Source: Pseudomonas reidholzensis
GTDB lineage: Bacteria > Pseudomonadota > Gammaproteobacteria > Pseudomonadales > Pseudomonadaceae
NCBI RefSeq assembly: GCF_900536025.1
Contig: NZ_UNOZ01000035.1
Span: 1 to 64,000, forward strand
DNA length: 64,000 nucleotides
Reading direction: 5' to 3'
The translations under genes were made by a program, and so were the position numbers. Shown piece after piece: positions 52,353-60,695 of the stretch (position 1 is its first letter; each line of letters begins with the position of its first letter). Under the pieces are notes generated by a model that worked only from the letters and a program-made list of their open reading frames with translations, was not told the origin of the DNA and did no database searches.

Positions 52353-53198
52353 ATGACCACGCTGACCCTGCCCGCCCCGGCCAAGCTCAACCTGTGGCTG
52401 CATATCCTTGGTCGCCGCGCCGACGGCTACCACCAGCTGGAAACCGTGTTCCAGTTTCTCGATCACGCCGATGAGCTGCGCTTTGCCCTGCGCGACGACG
52501 GCCAGGTGCGCCTGCAGACCGAGATCGCCGGGGTCGACCACGACAGCAACCTGATCGTGCGCGCCGCCCGCCAGTTGCAACAGCAAGCGGGCTGCACGCT
52601 CGGCGTCGACATCTGGCTGGACAAGGTCCTGCCGATGGGCGGAGGCATTGGCGGTGGCAGCTCGGATGCCGCGACCACCCTGCTTGGCCTCAACCATTTA
52701 TGGCAACTGGGCTGGGATGCCGATCGCCTGGCTACCCTGGGCCTCACCCTCGGCGCCGACGTGCCGGTATTCGTCCGCGGCCACGCGGCGTTTGCCCAGG
52801 GTGTCGGCGAACAGCTGACCCCGGTCGACCCTGAAGAACCCTGGTATGTCGTGCTGGTGCCGCAAGTGTCTGTCAGCACAGCGGAAATTTTTTCACATCC
52901 GCAGTTGACACGTGATTCCCTCCCCCTTAAGATGCGCCCCGTTCCCGAGGGAAACAGTCGAAATGACTGCCAACCGGTGGTAGAGCAACGTTACCCTGAA
53001 GTTCGCAATGCGTTGAATCTTCTGGGTAAATATACTGAAGCTCGATTAACCGGTACTGGAAGTTGCGTGTTTGGGGCCTTCCCAAGCAAAGCCGAAGCTG
53101 GTAGAGTTCTGGCCCTTCTTTCAGAGACTCAAACAGGGTTTGTGGCAAAGGGAAGCAACGTTTCGATGTTGCATCGCACGTTACAAAGTCTGCTCTAG
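52353..53198 (+). CDS. ispE: 4-diphosphocytidyl-2-C-methyl-D-erythritol kinase
   Basis: A 281-residue GHMP kinase in the MEP isoprenoid pathway. Motifs: LPAPAKLNLWLHILGRRADG and the ATP loop LPMGGGIGGGSSDAATTLLG, plus RLTGTGSCVFGAF near the C terminus. From about 52,880 on the base composition turns AT-richer and codons less biased, because a strong promoter for the downstream genes is embedded there. Confidence 0.95.
   Translation: MTTLTLPAPAKLNLWLHILGRRADGYHQLETVFQFLDHADELRFALRDDGQVRLQTEIAGVDHDSNLIVRAARQLQQQAGCTLGVDIWLDKVLPMGGGIGGGSSDAATTLLGLNHLWQLGWDADRLATLGLTLGADVPVFVRGHAAFAQGVGEQLTPVDPEEPWYVVLVPQVSVSTAEIFSHPQLTRDSLPLKMRPVPEGNSRNDCQPVVEQRYPEVRNALNLLGKYTEARLTGTGSCVFGAFPSKAEAGRVLALLSETQTGFVAKGSNVSMLHRTLQSLL
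52905..52933 (+). promoter_or_regulatory. Sigma70 promoter inside ispE (for tRNA-Gln and prs)
   Basis: TTGACA (52905-52910), 17-bp spacer, TAAGAT (52928-52933): a -35 box that matches consensus fully and a good -10. It lies in the ispE frame, 265 bp before its end and 300 bp before the tRNA gene, pointing the same way. An A/T-rich stretch (AAATTTTTTCA) just upstream resembles an UP element. Confidence 0.8.
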
Positions 53199-53232
53199 AA
53201 GTCGAGTGCATCGCACTCGCAGCAACAGATAC

Positions 53233-53307
53233 AGGGGCGTCGCCAAGCGGTAAGGCAGCAGGTTTTGATCCTGCCATGCGTTGGTTCGAATCCAGCCGCC
53301 CCTGCCA
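53233..53307 (+). tRNA. tRNA-Gln (TTG)
   Basis: 75 nt with CCA encoded (GCCA end). Acceptor stem AGGGGCG/CGCCCCT, anticodon stem GCAGG/CCTGC around loop TTTTGAT (anticodon TTG at 53265-53267), TpsiC arm with GGTTCGAATCC. Lies between ispE and prs, and the prs start is 48 bp beyond its end, so they are likely co-transcribed from the promoter in ispE. Confidence 0.97.
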
Positions 53308-53354
53308 TTTTCCTATACTCATCCAGGTATACCCTCAGCCTTCAGGTACTGCGC

Positions 53355-54296
53355 GTGTCCAAGATGATGGTCTTTACGGGGAACGCTAACCCCGATCTGG
53401 CTCGGCGTGTCGTACGTCAGCTGCATATCCCTCTCGGTGACGTCTCTGTCGGTAAATTCTCCGACGGCGAGATCAGCACTGAGATCAATGAAAATGTCCG
53501 CGGTAAAGACGTCTTCATTATTCAGCCGACCTGTGCCCCGACCAACGATAACCTGATGGAACTGGTAGTGATGGCCGACGCCTTCCGCCGCTCCTCAGCC
53601 TCCCGAATCACTGCCGTGATTCCTTACTTCGGATACGCCCGCCAGGACCGCCGTCCGCGTTCGGCACGTGTAGCCATCAGCGCCAAAGTCGTCGCTGACA
53701 TGCTCACTGTCGTGGGTATCGACCGTGTTCTCACCGTCGACCTGCACGCTGACCAGATCCAGGGTTTCTTCGATATTCCTGTCGACAACATCTACGGTTC
53801 GCCCGTACTGGTCGACGATATCGAAGACCAGCGTTTCGAGAACCTGATGATTGTCTCCCCGGACATCGGCGGCGTCGTGCGTGCACGTGCTGTTGCCAAG
53901 TCGCTGGGCGTCGATCTGGGTATCATCGACAAACGCCGTGAAAAGGCCAATCACTCCGAAGTGATGCATATCATCGGCGACGTCGAAGGGCGCACTTGCA
54001 TCCTGGTAGACGACATGGTCGACACCGCCGGCACTCTGTGCCACGCGGCCAAGGCCCTGAAAGAGCACGGCGCTGCCAAGGTTTACGCCTACTGCACGCA
54101 CCCTGTTCTCTCTGGCCGGGCGATCGAGAACATCGAGAAGTCGGTACTCGACGAGCTGGTGGTGACCAACACCATCCCGCTGTCGGCCGCTGCTCAAGCC
54201 TGTGACCGTATCCGCCAGTTGGATATCGCACCGGTTGTCGCTGAAGCGGTCCGCCGCATCAGCAACGAAGAATCGATCAGCGCGATGTTCCGCTAA
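53355..54296 (+). CDS. prs: Ribose-phosphate pyrophosphokinase
   Basis: A 313-residue enzyme that makes PRPP from ribose-5-phosphate and ATP, feeding purine, pyrimidine, histidine and NAD synthesis. Near-identical in form to the P. aeruginosa enzyme. I use the GTG at 53355 (VSKMMVFTGNANPDLARRV); PRPP motif CILVDDMVDTAGTLCHAA and the flexible loop RDRR-type YARQDRRPRSAR are present. The longer frame runs into the tRNA. Confidence 0.97.
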   Translation: MSKMMVFTGNANPDLARRVVRQLHIPLGDVSVGKFSDGEISTEINENVRGKDVFIIQPTCAPTNDNLMELVVMADAFRRSSASRITAVIPYFGYARQDRRPRSARVAISAKVVADMLTVVGIDRVLTVDLHADQIQGFFDIPVDNIYGSPVLVDDIEDQRFENLMIVSPDIGGVVRARAVAKSLGVDLGIIDKRREKANHSEVMHIIGDVEGRTCILVDDMVDTAGTLCHAAKALKEHGAAKVYAYCTHPVLSGRAIENIEKSVLDELVVTNTIPLSAAAQACDRIRQLDIAPVVAEAVRRISNEESISAMFR

Positions 54297-54320
54297 GCGG
54301 AACCCCGTTGACGAAAAGCG

Positions 54321-54357
54321 CCCCGCCCCGACCCTATTGTCGGGGCGGGGCTTTTTT
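54321..54357 (+). terminator. Terminator after prs
   Basis: CCCCGCCCCGA (54321-54331), eight-base loop, TCGGGGCGGGG (54340-54350), C, T6. Perfect 11-bp stem. Confidence 0.95.
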
Positions 54358-54419
54358 GCCCACCCCGTTTGGCGCTGGTCGCAATCGCCTGCGGGTGCTG
54401 GCTATTTTGGAGAAGTAAA

Positions 54420-55013
54420 ATGACTGATTTCATCCTGAACGCCCAAAAGCGTACCGACCTGGGGAAAGGTGCGAGCCGCCGCCTGCGTCACACGCTGAGC
54501 ATCCCTGCCGTTATCTACGGTGGCGATAAAGAAGCTGAGTCCGTGACCTTCGTACTGAAGGAAATCGCCAAGCTGTTCGAAAACGAAGCTGCTTTCAGCC
54601 ACGTAATCGAGCTGAACGTTGACGGCGCCAAGCAAAACGTCATCGTCAAGGCGCTGCAGCGTCACCCGGTCAAGCAGTTCATCATGCACGCTGACTTCAT
54701 CCGCGTCGTTGCTGGCCAGAAGCTGACCGCTATCGTTCCTGTGCACTTCGTCAACGAAGAAGCTCCGGTCAAGAAAGGCGGCGAGATCTCCCACGTTGTG
54801 GCCGAGATCGAAGTGTCCTGCGAAGCCAAGGACCTGCCTGAGTTCATCGAAGTCGACCTGGCTAACGCTGAAATCGGCACCATCATCCACCTGTCGGACC
54901 TGAAAGCTCCTAAAGGCGTAGAGTTCGTCGCTCTGGCCCACGGTGATGACAAAGCTGTTGCCAACGTTCACGCGCCACGCGTTGCACCAGAAGCTGAAGG
55001 CGCTGCCGAGTAA
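54420..55013 (+). CDS. rplY: Ribosomal protein bL25 (long, CTC form)
   Basis: A 197-residue bL25 with the 5S rRNA-binding N-terminal domain (ILNAQKRTDLGKGASRRLRH) and the C-terminal TL5/CTC extension (EIEVSCEAKDLPEFIEVDLA). The short tail is acidic. ATG at 54420 has TTGGAGAAG just before it; the 17-residue extension is unlike the family. Confidence 0.95.
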   Translation: MTDFILNAQKRTDLGKGASRRLRHTLSIPAVIYGGDKEAESVTFVLKEIAKLFENEAAFSHVIELNVDGAKQNVIVKALQRHPVKQFIMHADFIRVVAGQKLTAIVPVHFVNEEAPVKKGGEISHVVAEIEVSCEAKDLPEFIEVDLANAEIGTIIHLSDLKAPKGVEFVALAHGDDKAVANVHAPRVAPEAEGAAE

Positions 55014-55089
55014 TCCACTCGCGCGCCGGTGTTGATCGGGGTACAGTGCCGCGCATTGTGCCCCACCAACCCCAAGGAAGAGCCCCTAC

Positions 55090-55674
55090 GTGACCGCCAT
55101 CCAGTTGATCGTCGGCCTGGGTAACCCCGGCCCCGAATACGAACAGACCCGGCATAACGCAGGGGCTCTTTTCGTTGAACGCATTGCCAGCGCCCAGCGT
55201 GTCTCCTTGACTGCTGACCGCAAATATTTCGGCCTGACGGCTAAATTCAGCCATCAGGGCAACGACGTTCGTCTGTTGATCCCCACCACCTACATGAACC
55301 GCAGCGGTCAGTCCGTGGCGGCCTTGGCCAATTTCTTCCGGATCAAGCCGGAAGCGATACTGGTGGCTCACGACGAACTCGACCTGCCTCCCGGCGTCGC
55401 CAAACTCAAACGAGGTGGCGGCCACGGCGGGCACAACGGTCTGCGCGACATCATCGCGCAGCTCGGCAACCAGAACGACTTCCATCGCCTGCGGCTTGGC
55501 ATCGGCCACCCGGGTGACGCCAAGCTGGTCTCCAACTTTGTCCTGGGCCGCGCACCGCGCGCCGAACAGGAAAAGCTCGACGCCAGCATCGACTTTGCCC
55601 TCGGCGTGCTGCCGGACGTGCTCGCCGGCGACTTCGCCAAGGCCATGCGCGAGCTGCACGGCCAGAAGGCCTGA
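55090..55674 (+). CDS. pth: Peptidyl-tRNA hydrolase
   Basis: A 194-residue hydrolase recycling peptidyl-tRNA. LIVGLGNPGPEYEQTRHNAG carries the catalytic His (RHN), TYMNRSGQSV the Asn, and HDELDLPPG the Asp. GTG start at 55090, preceded by AAGGAAGAG. Between rplY and ychF with short gaps, same strand. Confidence 0.96.
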   Translation: MTAIQLIVGLGNPGPEYEQTRHNAGALFVERIASAQRVSLTADRKYFGLTAKFSHQGNDVRLLIPTTYMNRSGQSVAALANFFRIKPEAILVAHDELDLPPGVAKLKRGGGHGGHNGLRDIIAQLGNQNDFHRLRLGIGHPGDAKLVSNFVLGRAPRAEQEKLDASIDFALGVLPDVLAGDFAKAMRELHGQKA

Positions 55675-55696
55675 TATCACCAAGAGGGGAATTTCC

Positions 55697-56797
55697 ATGG
55701 GTTTCAATTGCGGCATCGTCGGCCTGCCCAACGTCGGCAAGTCCACCCTGTTCAACGCGCTGACCAAGTCCGGCATCGCGGCTGAGAACTTCCCCTTCTG
55801 CACCATCGAGCCGAACAGCGGCATCGTGCCGATGCCGGATGCGCGCCTGGCGGCGCTGGCCGAGATCGTCAAGCCGAACCGCATCCTGCCGACCACCATG
55901 GAGTTCGTCGACATCGCCGGCCTGGTTGCCGGTGCGTCCAAGGGTGAAGGCCTGGGCAACAAGTTCCTGGCCAACATCCGTGAGACCGACGCCATCGCCC
56001 ACGTGGTGCGCTGCTTCGAAGACGAGAACGTGATTCACGTGTCGAACAGCGTCGACCCCAAGCGCGACATCGAGATCATCGACCTCGAGCTGATCTTCGC
56101 CGACCTCGACAGCTGCGAGAAGCAACTGCAGAAAGTCACCCGCAACGCCAAGGGCGGCGACAAGGAAGCCCTGGCGCAAAAGGCCATTCTGGAAAAGCTG
56201 ATCCCGCACTTCACCGAAGGCAAGCCTGCGCGCAGCCTGATGAAGCACATGGCTGAAGACGAAAAGGCCGTCATCCGTGGCTTCCACCTGCTGACCAGCA
56301 AGCCGGTGATGTACATCGCCAACGTCGCTGAAGACGGCTTCGACAACAACCCGCACCTGGACGTGGTCCGTGCCATCGCCGAAGAAGAAGGCGCGGTCGT
56401 GGTGCCGGTGTGCAACAAGATCGAAGCGGAAATCGCCGAGCTCGACGACGGCGAAGAGAAGGACATGTTCCTCGAGGCCCTGGGCCTGGAAGAGCCTGGC
56501 CTGAACCGCGTGATCCGTGCCGGCTACGAGCTGCTCAACCTGCAGACCTACTTCACTGCCGGCGTGCAGGAAGTCCGTGCCTGGACCGTGCGTATCGGTG
56601 CCACCGCCCCGCAGGCGGCTGGCGTGATCCACACCGACTTCGAAAAAGGCTTCATTCGCGCCGAAGTGGTCGCCTACGACGACTTCATCCAGTTCAAGGG
56701 TGAAGGCGGTGCCAAGGAAGCCGGCAAATGGCGCCTGGAAGGCAAGGAATACATCGTCAAGGATGGCGACGTGATGCACTTCCGCTTCAACGTCTGA
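55697..56797 (+). CDS. ychF: Redox-regulated ATPase YchF
   Basis: A 366-residue Obg-like P-loop protein: G1 GLPNVGKSTLFNAL, G4-site CNKIEAE instead of NKxD, which explains its ATP preference, and the C-terminal TGS-like domain (FFTAG... GVIHTDFEKGFIRAEVV). Acts on ribosomes in stress responses. Starts 22 bp after pth with a GAGGGGAA site. Confidence 0.95.
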   Translation: MGFNCGIVGLPNVGKSTLFNALTKSGIAAENFPFCTIEPNSGIVPMPDARLAALAEIVKPNRILPTTMEFVDIAGLVAGASKGEGLGNKFLANIRETDAIAHVVRCFEDENVIHVSNSVDPKRDIEIIDLELIFADLDSCEKQLQKVTRNAKGGDKEALAQKAILEKLIPHFTEGKPARSLMKHMAEDEKAVIRGFHLLTSKPVMYIANVAEDGFDNNPHLDVVRAIAEEEGAVVVPVCNKIEAEIAELDDGEEKDMFLEALGLEEPGLNRVIRAGYELLNLQTYFTAGVQEVRAWTVRIGATAPQAAGVIHTDFEKGFIRAEVVAYDDFIQFKGEGGAKEAGKWRLEGKEYIVKDGDVMHFRFNV

Positions 56798-57179
56798 TCC
56801 GACCGCGACGTACCAAGAGCCGATGCCGGGTGACCTGCATCGGCTTTTTCGTTTCTGTACCCGCCTAAACCGCACCCTTGGCGGTTCGTGCCACCCAGAT
56901 GACGCTTTGCGACACACTAGGCGTCGCGATCTGACATGCACCCGGCGCAGACAACCGTCTGGGCAAACCCCCAAAGAAAAATAATGGCAACCAGTCAGCC
57001 CTCCGCCGTGGGCTGGCCTTAAGACATGGTTTTACCGCGAGTAAGCAGCCTCGCTTCACAATTCCAACGCTGCGGCGCCCTGGCACCGGCCTTCCGGTAG
57101 CCACCACATACTAAAAATAAACTCCCCTATCAGAAAAACGTGCGCCCGCTAAACCGGGGAGTGCCTGTGTGCGCACATT
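56798..57179. other. 382-bp gap between ychF and the EamA gene
   Basis: Starts with the ychF terminator. The remainder (56880-57179) shows no ORF with a ribosome site, no tRNA and no long palindrome; a shorter reverse-strand open frame there (57107-56865) is not supported. It must contain the EamA promoter. Confidence 0.5.
56818..56849 (+). terminator. Terminator after ychF
   Basis: AGCCGATGC (56818-56826) pairs with GCATCGGCT (56837-56845), followed by T5. Good rho-independent form. Confidence 0.9.
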
Positions 57180-58100
57180 GTGAAGAATTTGACTGCCATG
57201 ATCGCTACCCATGTTTCCACGGCCGGTGCCTCCTCCGGCCATCGTAATGCGCTGCTCGTCGCCCACATCGCCGCGGTGCTGTTCGGCCTGACCGGCATTC
57301 TGGGTCACCTGATCGATGCGGATGCCACCCTCATCACCTTTGGCCGCGCCACCTTCGCCTTCATCGCCCTGGGCTTTGTCGCCGGCCTGCGCGGCACACG
57401 CCTGCTGGACGCGCTGACCCTGCGCAACCTGCCGGTGATCGGCCTCACCGGCGCCCTGCTGGCGGCGCACTGGGTGACGTTCTTCGTGGCCGTGAAAGTC
57501 GGCGGCGTCGCCGTGGCGACCCTGGGTTTCGCCAGCTTCCCGGCCTTTATCGCGATGATCGATCGGGTGGTCTACCGCGAGCGGATCGGTGCCACCGAGG
57601 CGCTGTTGCTGCTGATGGTGAGCGCCGGCCTGGTGCTGGTAGTGCCGTCGTTCGACCTGCTCGACCAAGGCACCATCGGCCTGCTCTGGGGCCTGCTCTC
57701 GGGCCTGGCGTTCGCCCTGCTGACCGTTGCCAACCGGCGTGGCGCTGCTGGCATGACCGCCATGCAGACCTCGTTCTGGCAGAACGTGGTGGTCGCGGCA
57801 CTGGTCGCCCCGGTCGCCTTCAGCCACCTGGGTGAAACCAGCCTGGCAAGCAGCGACTGGGTCAACCTGGCGCTGCTCGGGGTGTTCTGCACCGGCCTGT
57901 CGCAGTACCTGTTCGTCAAGAGCCTGGAAGGCCTGCAAGCACGCACCGCAGGCATGATCATCGCGCTGGAGCCGGTGTACGCGATTGCCGGTGCGTGGAT
58001 GCTGTTCGGTGATCAGCCGTCGCTGCGGATGTTTGCCGGTGCCGCCCTGATCGTCATGGCGACGATCCTCTCGGCACGGCGCAAGGCCGTCGCGCACTAA
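57180..58100 (+). CDS. EamA/DMT-family transporter
   Basis: A 306-residue inner-membrane exporter with 10 predicted helices in two EamA repeats (LLVAHIAAVLFGLTGILGHL; TIGLLWGLLSGLAFALLTVA), ending in a positively charged tail. Substrate unknown; homologues export amino acids or metabolites. Start may be the GTG at 57180 or the ATG at 57198; neither has a perfect ribosome site. Confidence 0.85.
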   Translation: MKNLTAMIATHVSTAGASSGHRNALLVAHIAAVLFGLTGILGHLIDADATLITFGRATFAFIALGFVAGLRGTRLLDALTLRNLPVIGLTGALLAAHWVTFFVAVKVGGVAVATLGFASFPAFIAMIDRVVYRERIGATEALLLLMVSAGLVLVVPSFDLLDQGTIGLLWGLLSGLAFALLTVANRRGAAGMTAMQTSFWQNVVVAALVAPVAFSHLGETSLASSDWVNLALLGVFCTGLSQYLFVKSLEGLQARTAGMIIALEPVYAIAGAWMLFGDQPSLRMFAGAALIVMATILSARRKAVAH

Positions 58101-58173
58101 GGTTTCAGCAGCCGCTGGTTGGCCACCGCCGCCCAGGGGGCTACCCTTGCAGCTGATTGCAAGGAGCCCCCTG

Positions 58174-58593
58174 ATGCCTTTACCCACGATCGAGCAAATC
58201 CGCCCTGTTGATTGCCTGGCGCTGCGCCGGGATGTGCTCTGGCCTGACCTGACCGCGCAGCAATGCGCCGTCGAAGGCGATGAGCAGGCGCGTCACTTCG
58301 GCATCCATGCAGACGGCCAACTGGTCAGTTGCCTGTCGCTGTTCGAGATCGCCGCCGCTTCATTCCAGATCCGCAAGTTCGCCACGGCCTCGGGCTTCCA
58401 GCAGCAAGGGCTGGGCACCGCGCTGCTCACGCACGCCATCGCCCAGGTCAGGGCCCAGGGCGGCCAGCGCATCGTGCTCAACGCCCGCACCAGCGCCTGC
58501 GCGTTCTATGCGCGGCATGGCTTCAGTCGCTTTGGCGAGGTCAGCCAGCGCGACGGAGTGAGCTTTGTCAGCATGGGCCTGGACCTGCGGTAG
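58174..58593 (+). CDS. GNAT-family N-acetyltransferase
   Basis: A 139-residue acetyltransferase with the acetyl-CoA loop SGFQQQGLGTALLTHA and a C-terminal CAFYARHGFSRFGEV. Substrate cannot be read. The start at MPLPTIEQIR has AAGGAGC ahead of it. Stands 73 bp after the EamA gene, same strand. Confidence 0.87.
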   Translation: MPLPTIEQIRPVDCLALRRDVLWPDLTAQQCAVEGDEQARHFGIHADGQLVSCLSLFEIAAASFQIRKFATASGFQQQGLGTALLTHAIAQVRAQGGQRIVLNARTSACAFYARHGFSRFGEVSQRDGVSFVSMGLDLR

Positions 58594-58745
58594 CTTCACT
58601 GCCAGCCTCCAAGCGACTACACTGGCCACTTGAAAGAAGCGGGATAACCGAAGCGCTGCCTCGAAACCCGATGGTCTGACCTTTAGCCGGTCAGCCGTCT
58701 GGCCAGCAGGTCCGGACCAGCACCGGCTTGCACATCGGAGCACAC

Positions 58746-59927
58746 ATGAGCGCACGTATCTGGCTTCTGGCCCTGGCGACATTCGTCACCGGCATGGCTG
58801 AAAACATCACCATCGGCATCCTTCCGGCACTGGTCGACGGGCTGCACGTCCCGCTCGGGATTGCCGGGCAACTGACCACCGTCTTCTCCCTGGCGTTTGC
58901 CGCCGCGGCGCCCTTCTCGCCGCTTCTCACTCAACGTTTCCCCTTGCGTGGCCTGCTCTGCACGGCGCTCGGGCTGTTTGCCGTGTGCAACCTGCTGGCA
59001 GCGTTGGCGCCGGGCTATGGCGCCCTGGTGGCCGCGCGTATCGGCATGGCCGCGACCAGTGCGCTGACCTGCCTGACCTGCACGTTGATGGCCACGCGCA
59101 TGGTGCCCAGCGCGCTGCGCGGGCGCGCCATCGGAGTGATCTTCATGGGCATCAGCGGCTCGCTGGTGCTGGGTGTACCGGTGGGCATGCTGCTCTGCGA
59201 TGCGCTCGGCTGGCGAGGCGTGTTCGTCGGCCTGGCGCTGTTGGCGGGCGCCGTGCTGCTGGTGGCCTGGCGGGCACTGCCGGCGTTGCAAGGCAGCGAG
59301 CGGGTGGCCGCGAGCAGCTACCTGCATCACCTGCGTGACGGGCGATTGGTCGCCGCGCAACTGGTCTCGCTGCTGATGATCGCGGGTCACTTCACGGTGT
59401 TTGCCTACCTTGCCCCTTATGCCCTGCAAGTCGGGCAGGTTCCCGCGCCCTGGCTGGCCGGCGTGTTCGCCGCCTTTGGCATCGCCGGTGTCTCGGGGGG
59501 CTACCTGGGGGGCTGGATGGCCGACCGGCTGGGCGCCACCCGGGCCATCGCGGTGACCCCGGTGCTGTACCTGACGAGCCTCTTGGTGCTGCCATTAGGC
59601 GCAGGCACGCCGTGGCTGTTCCTGCCGATGATGATGCTCTGGGGCGGCGTCAGCTGGATGATCTCGCCGGTGGTGCAGAGCTATCTGGCCGCGCGCGGAG
59701 CGAGCACCTTCCAGGCCGGCATGAGCCTGAACCTGTCGGCCATGCACCTTGGCGTGGGGGTTGGCACCGGTGTCGGCGGGCTGGTAATCGCCCAGTCATC
59801 GCTGGCCGTGACGCCTTGGGCGGGCGGCATGCTGACCGCGATTGCGTTGGGGCTGGCGGCGTATGCGGCGAGTGCGCCATCACAGCGCTCAGCCGGCATT
59901 GGCGAGTGTGAATTGGCAGAGCGCTAA
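58746..59927 (+). CDS. MFS transporter (DHA1-like)
   Basis: A 393-residue 12-helix inner-membrane transporter, N terminus LALATFVTGMAENITIGILP; loop 2-3 motif PLLTQRFPLRGLL is a weak copy of the MFS A motif, and RIGMAATSALTCL follows. Related to AraJ-type drug or sugar efflux proteins, substrate unknown. Start at 58746 is set by TTGCACATCGGAGCACAC upstream. Single gene. Confidence 0.85.
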   Translation: MSARIWLLALATFVTGMAENITIGILPALVDGLHVPLGIAGQLTTVFSLAFAAAAPFSPLLTQRFPLRGLLCTALGLFAVCNLLAALAPGYGALVAARIGMAATSALTCLTCTLMATRMVPSALRGRAIGVIFMGISGSLVLGVPVGMLLCDALGWRGVFVGLALLAGAVLLVAWRALPALQGSERVAASSYLHHLRDGRLVAAQLVSLLMIAGHFTVFAYLAPYALQVGQVPAPWLAGVFAAFGIAGVSGGYLGGWMADRLGATRAIAVTPVLYLTSLLVLPLGAGTPWLFLPMMMLWGGVSWMISPVVQSYLAARGASTFQAGMSLNLSAMHLGVGVGTGVGGLVIAQSSLAVTPWAGGMLTAIALGLAAYAASAPSQRSAGIGECELAER

Positions 59928-60207
59928 GCTGATGCAACTGCATGAGTACGCTGCGTCTAAAGGCAACGCCGGGCGGTAGAACGCCCATCAACCGCTGAAC
60001 CTGGGCGGTTACTTGATCGGTTACTTGATCGCTTACTTGATCGCTCCGACTCGCCTCCACTAGCGCAGACCAACCACCCTTGCAGCGGGCCGCCATGACT
60101 TTGTTCAGAAATTCCTGAACTGATTATTTGCCCCCAGCGATTCTTCCCTGCCCCATCCCTCACCAGAATCGCTTCATCACAATCACAAAAACCGTGAGGC
60201 CACTCCC
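59928..60207. other. Gap with a short tandem repeat
   Basis: No gene is supported in these 280 bp. They contain the tandem repeat at 60006-60041 and the leader of the NTF2-like gene. Reverse-strand open frames here only reflect the repeat (Ser-Asp-Gln-Val or Arg-Ser-Ser-Asn strings). Confidence 0.5.
60006..60041. repeat. Tandem 12-bp repeat, three copies
   Basis: CGGTTACTTGAT at 60006, again at 60018, and CGCTTACTTGAT at 60030, with a further TCGCTCC remnant. The unit length of 12 bp is close to one helical turn plus, so it might hold repeated binding sites, or be simple slippage. Confidence 0.85.
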
Positions 60208-60597
60208 GTGGACCAGACACTCCAGGTACGGCAGGCCGCCGCCGACCTCGTCGCCGCCTTTGCCAGCAACGACACCGCCCGCTACTTCGCCTGCTTCAGC
60301 GAAGACGCCACGTTCCTTTTCCACACCCTTGCCCAACCGCTGCTGTCACGCCGCGCCTATGAACTGCTCTGGGCAGACTGGCAGGCGGAGGGCTTTGCCG
60401 TGCTCGATTGCCAGTCGAGCAACGCCACCGTCAGCCTGCAGGGCGACGTGGCGATCTTCATGCACGATGTCGCCACGCACATCCGCATTGCCGGCGAAGC
60501 GCACCAACTGGCCGAGCGCGAGACCATCGTCTTCCGCCGCCAGGGCGACACCTGGCTGGCCTGCCACGAGCACCTGTCGACGGTCACCCAAGCCTGA
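60208..60597 (+). CDS. NTF2-like (SnoaL/DUF4440 type) protein
   Basis: A 129-residue protein with the NTF2 cone fold pattern: QVRQAAADLVAAFASNDTAR at the start, an acidic pocket strand and FRRQGDTWLACHEHLSTVTQ at the end. Such proteins are small enzymes or binding subunits. GTG start at 60208 with ACCGTGAGG before it. First of three genes on one strand with a permease and an aldehyde dehydrogenase. Confidence 0.8.
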   Translation: MDQTLQVRQAAADLVAAFASNDTARYFACFSEDATFLFHTLAQPLLSRRAYELLWADWQAEGFAVLDCQSSNATVSLQGDVAIFMHDVATHIRIAGEAHQLAERETIVFRRQGDTWLACHEHLSTVTQA

Positions 60598-60695
60598 CCC
60601 GCTGTACCGATTGCGGCCCTGCCGCCACTGCCATCGCACCCACAACAGGGTCCGCGCCCTGCGCCGACCTACAACAACCGCGCTGGAGCACCCTC

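Noticed and set aside
56865..57107. 80-codon reverse frame in the ychF-EamA gap
   Set aside because: No ribosome site or domain; likely chance.
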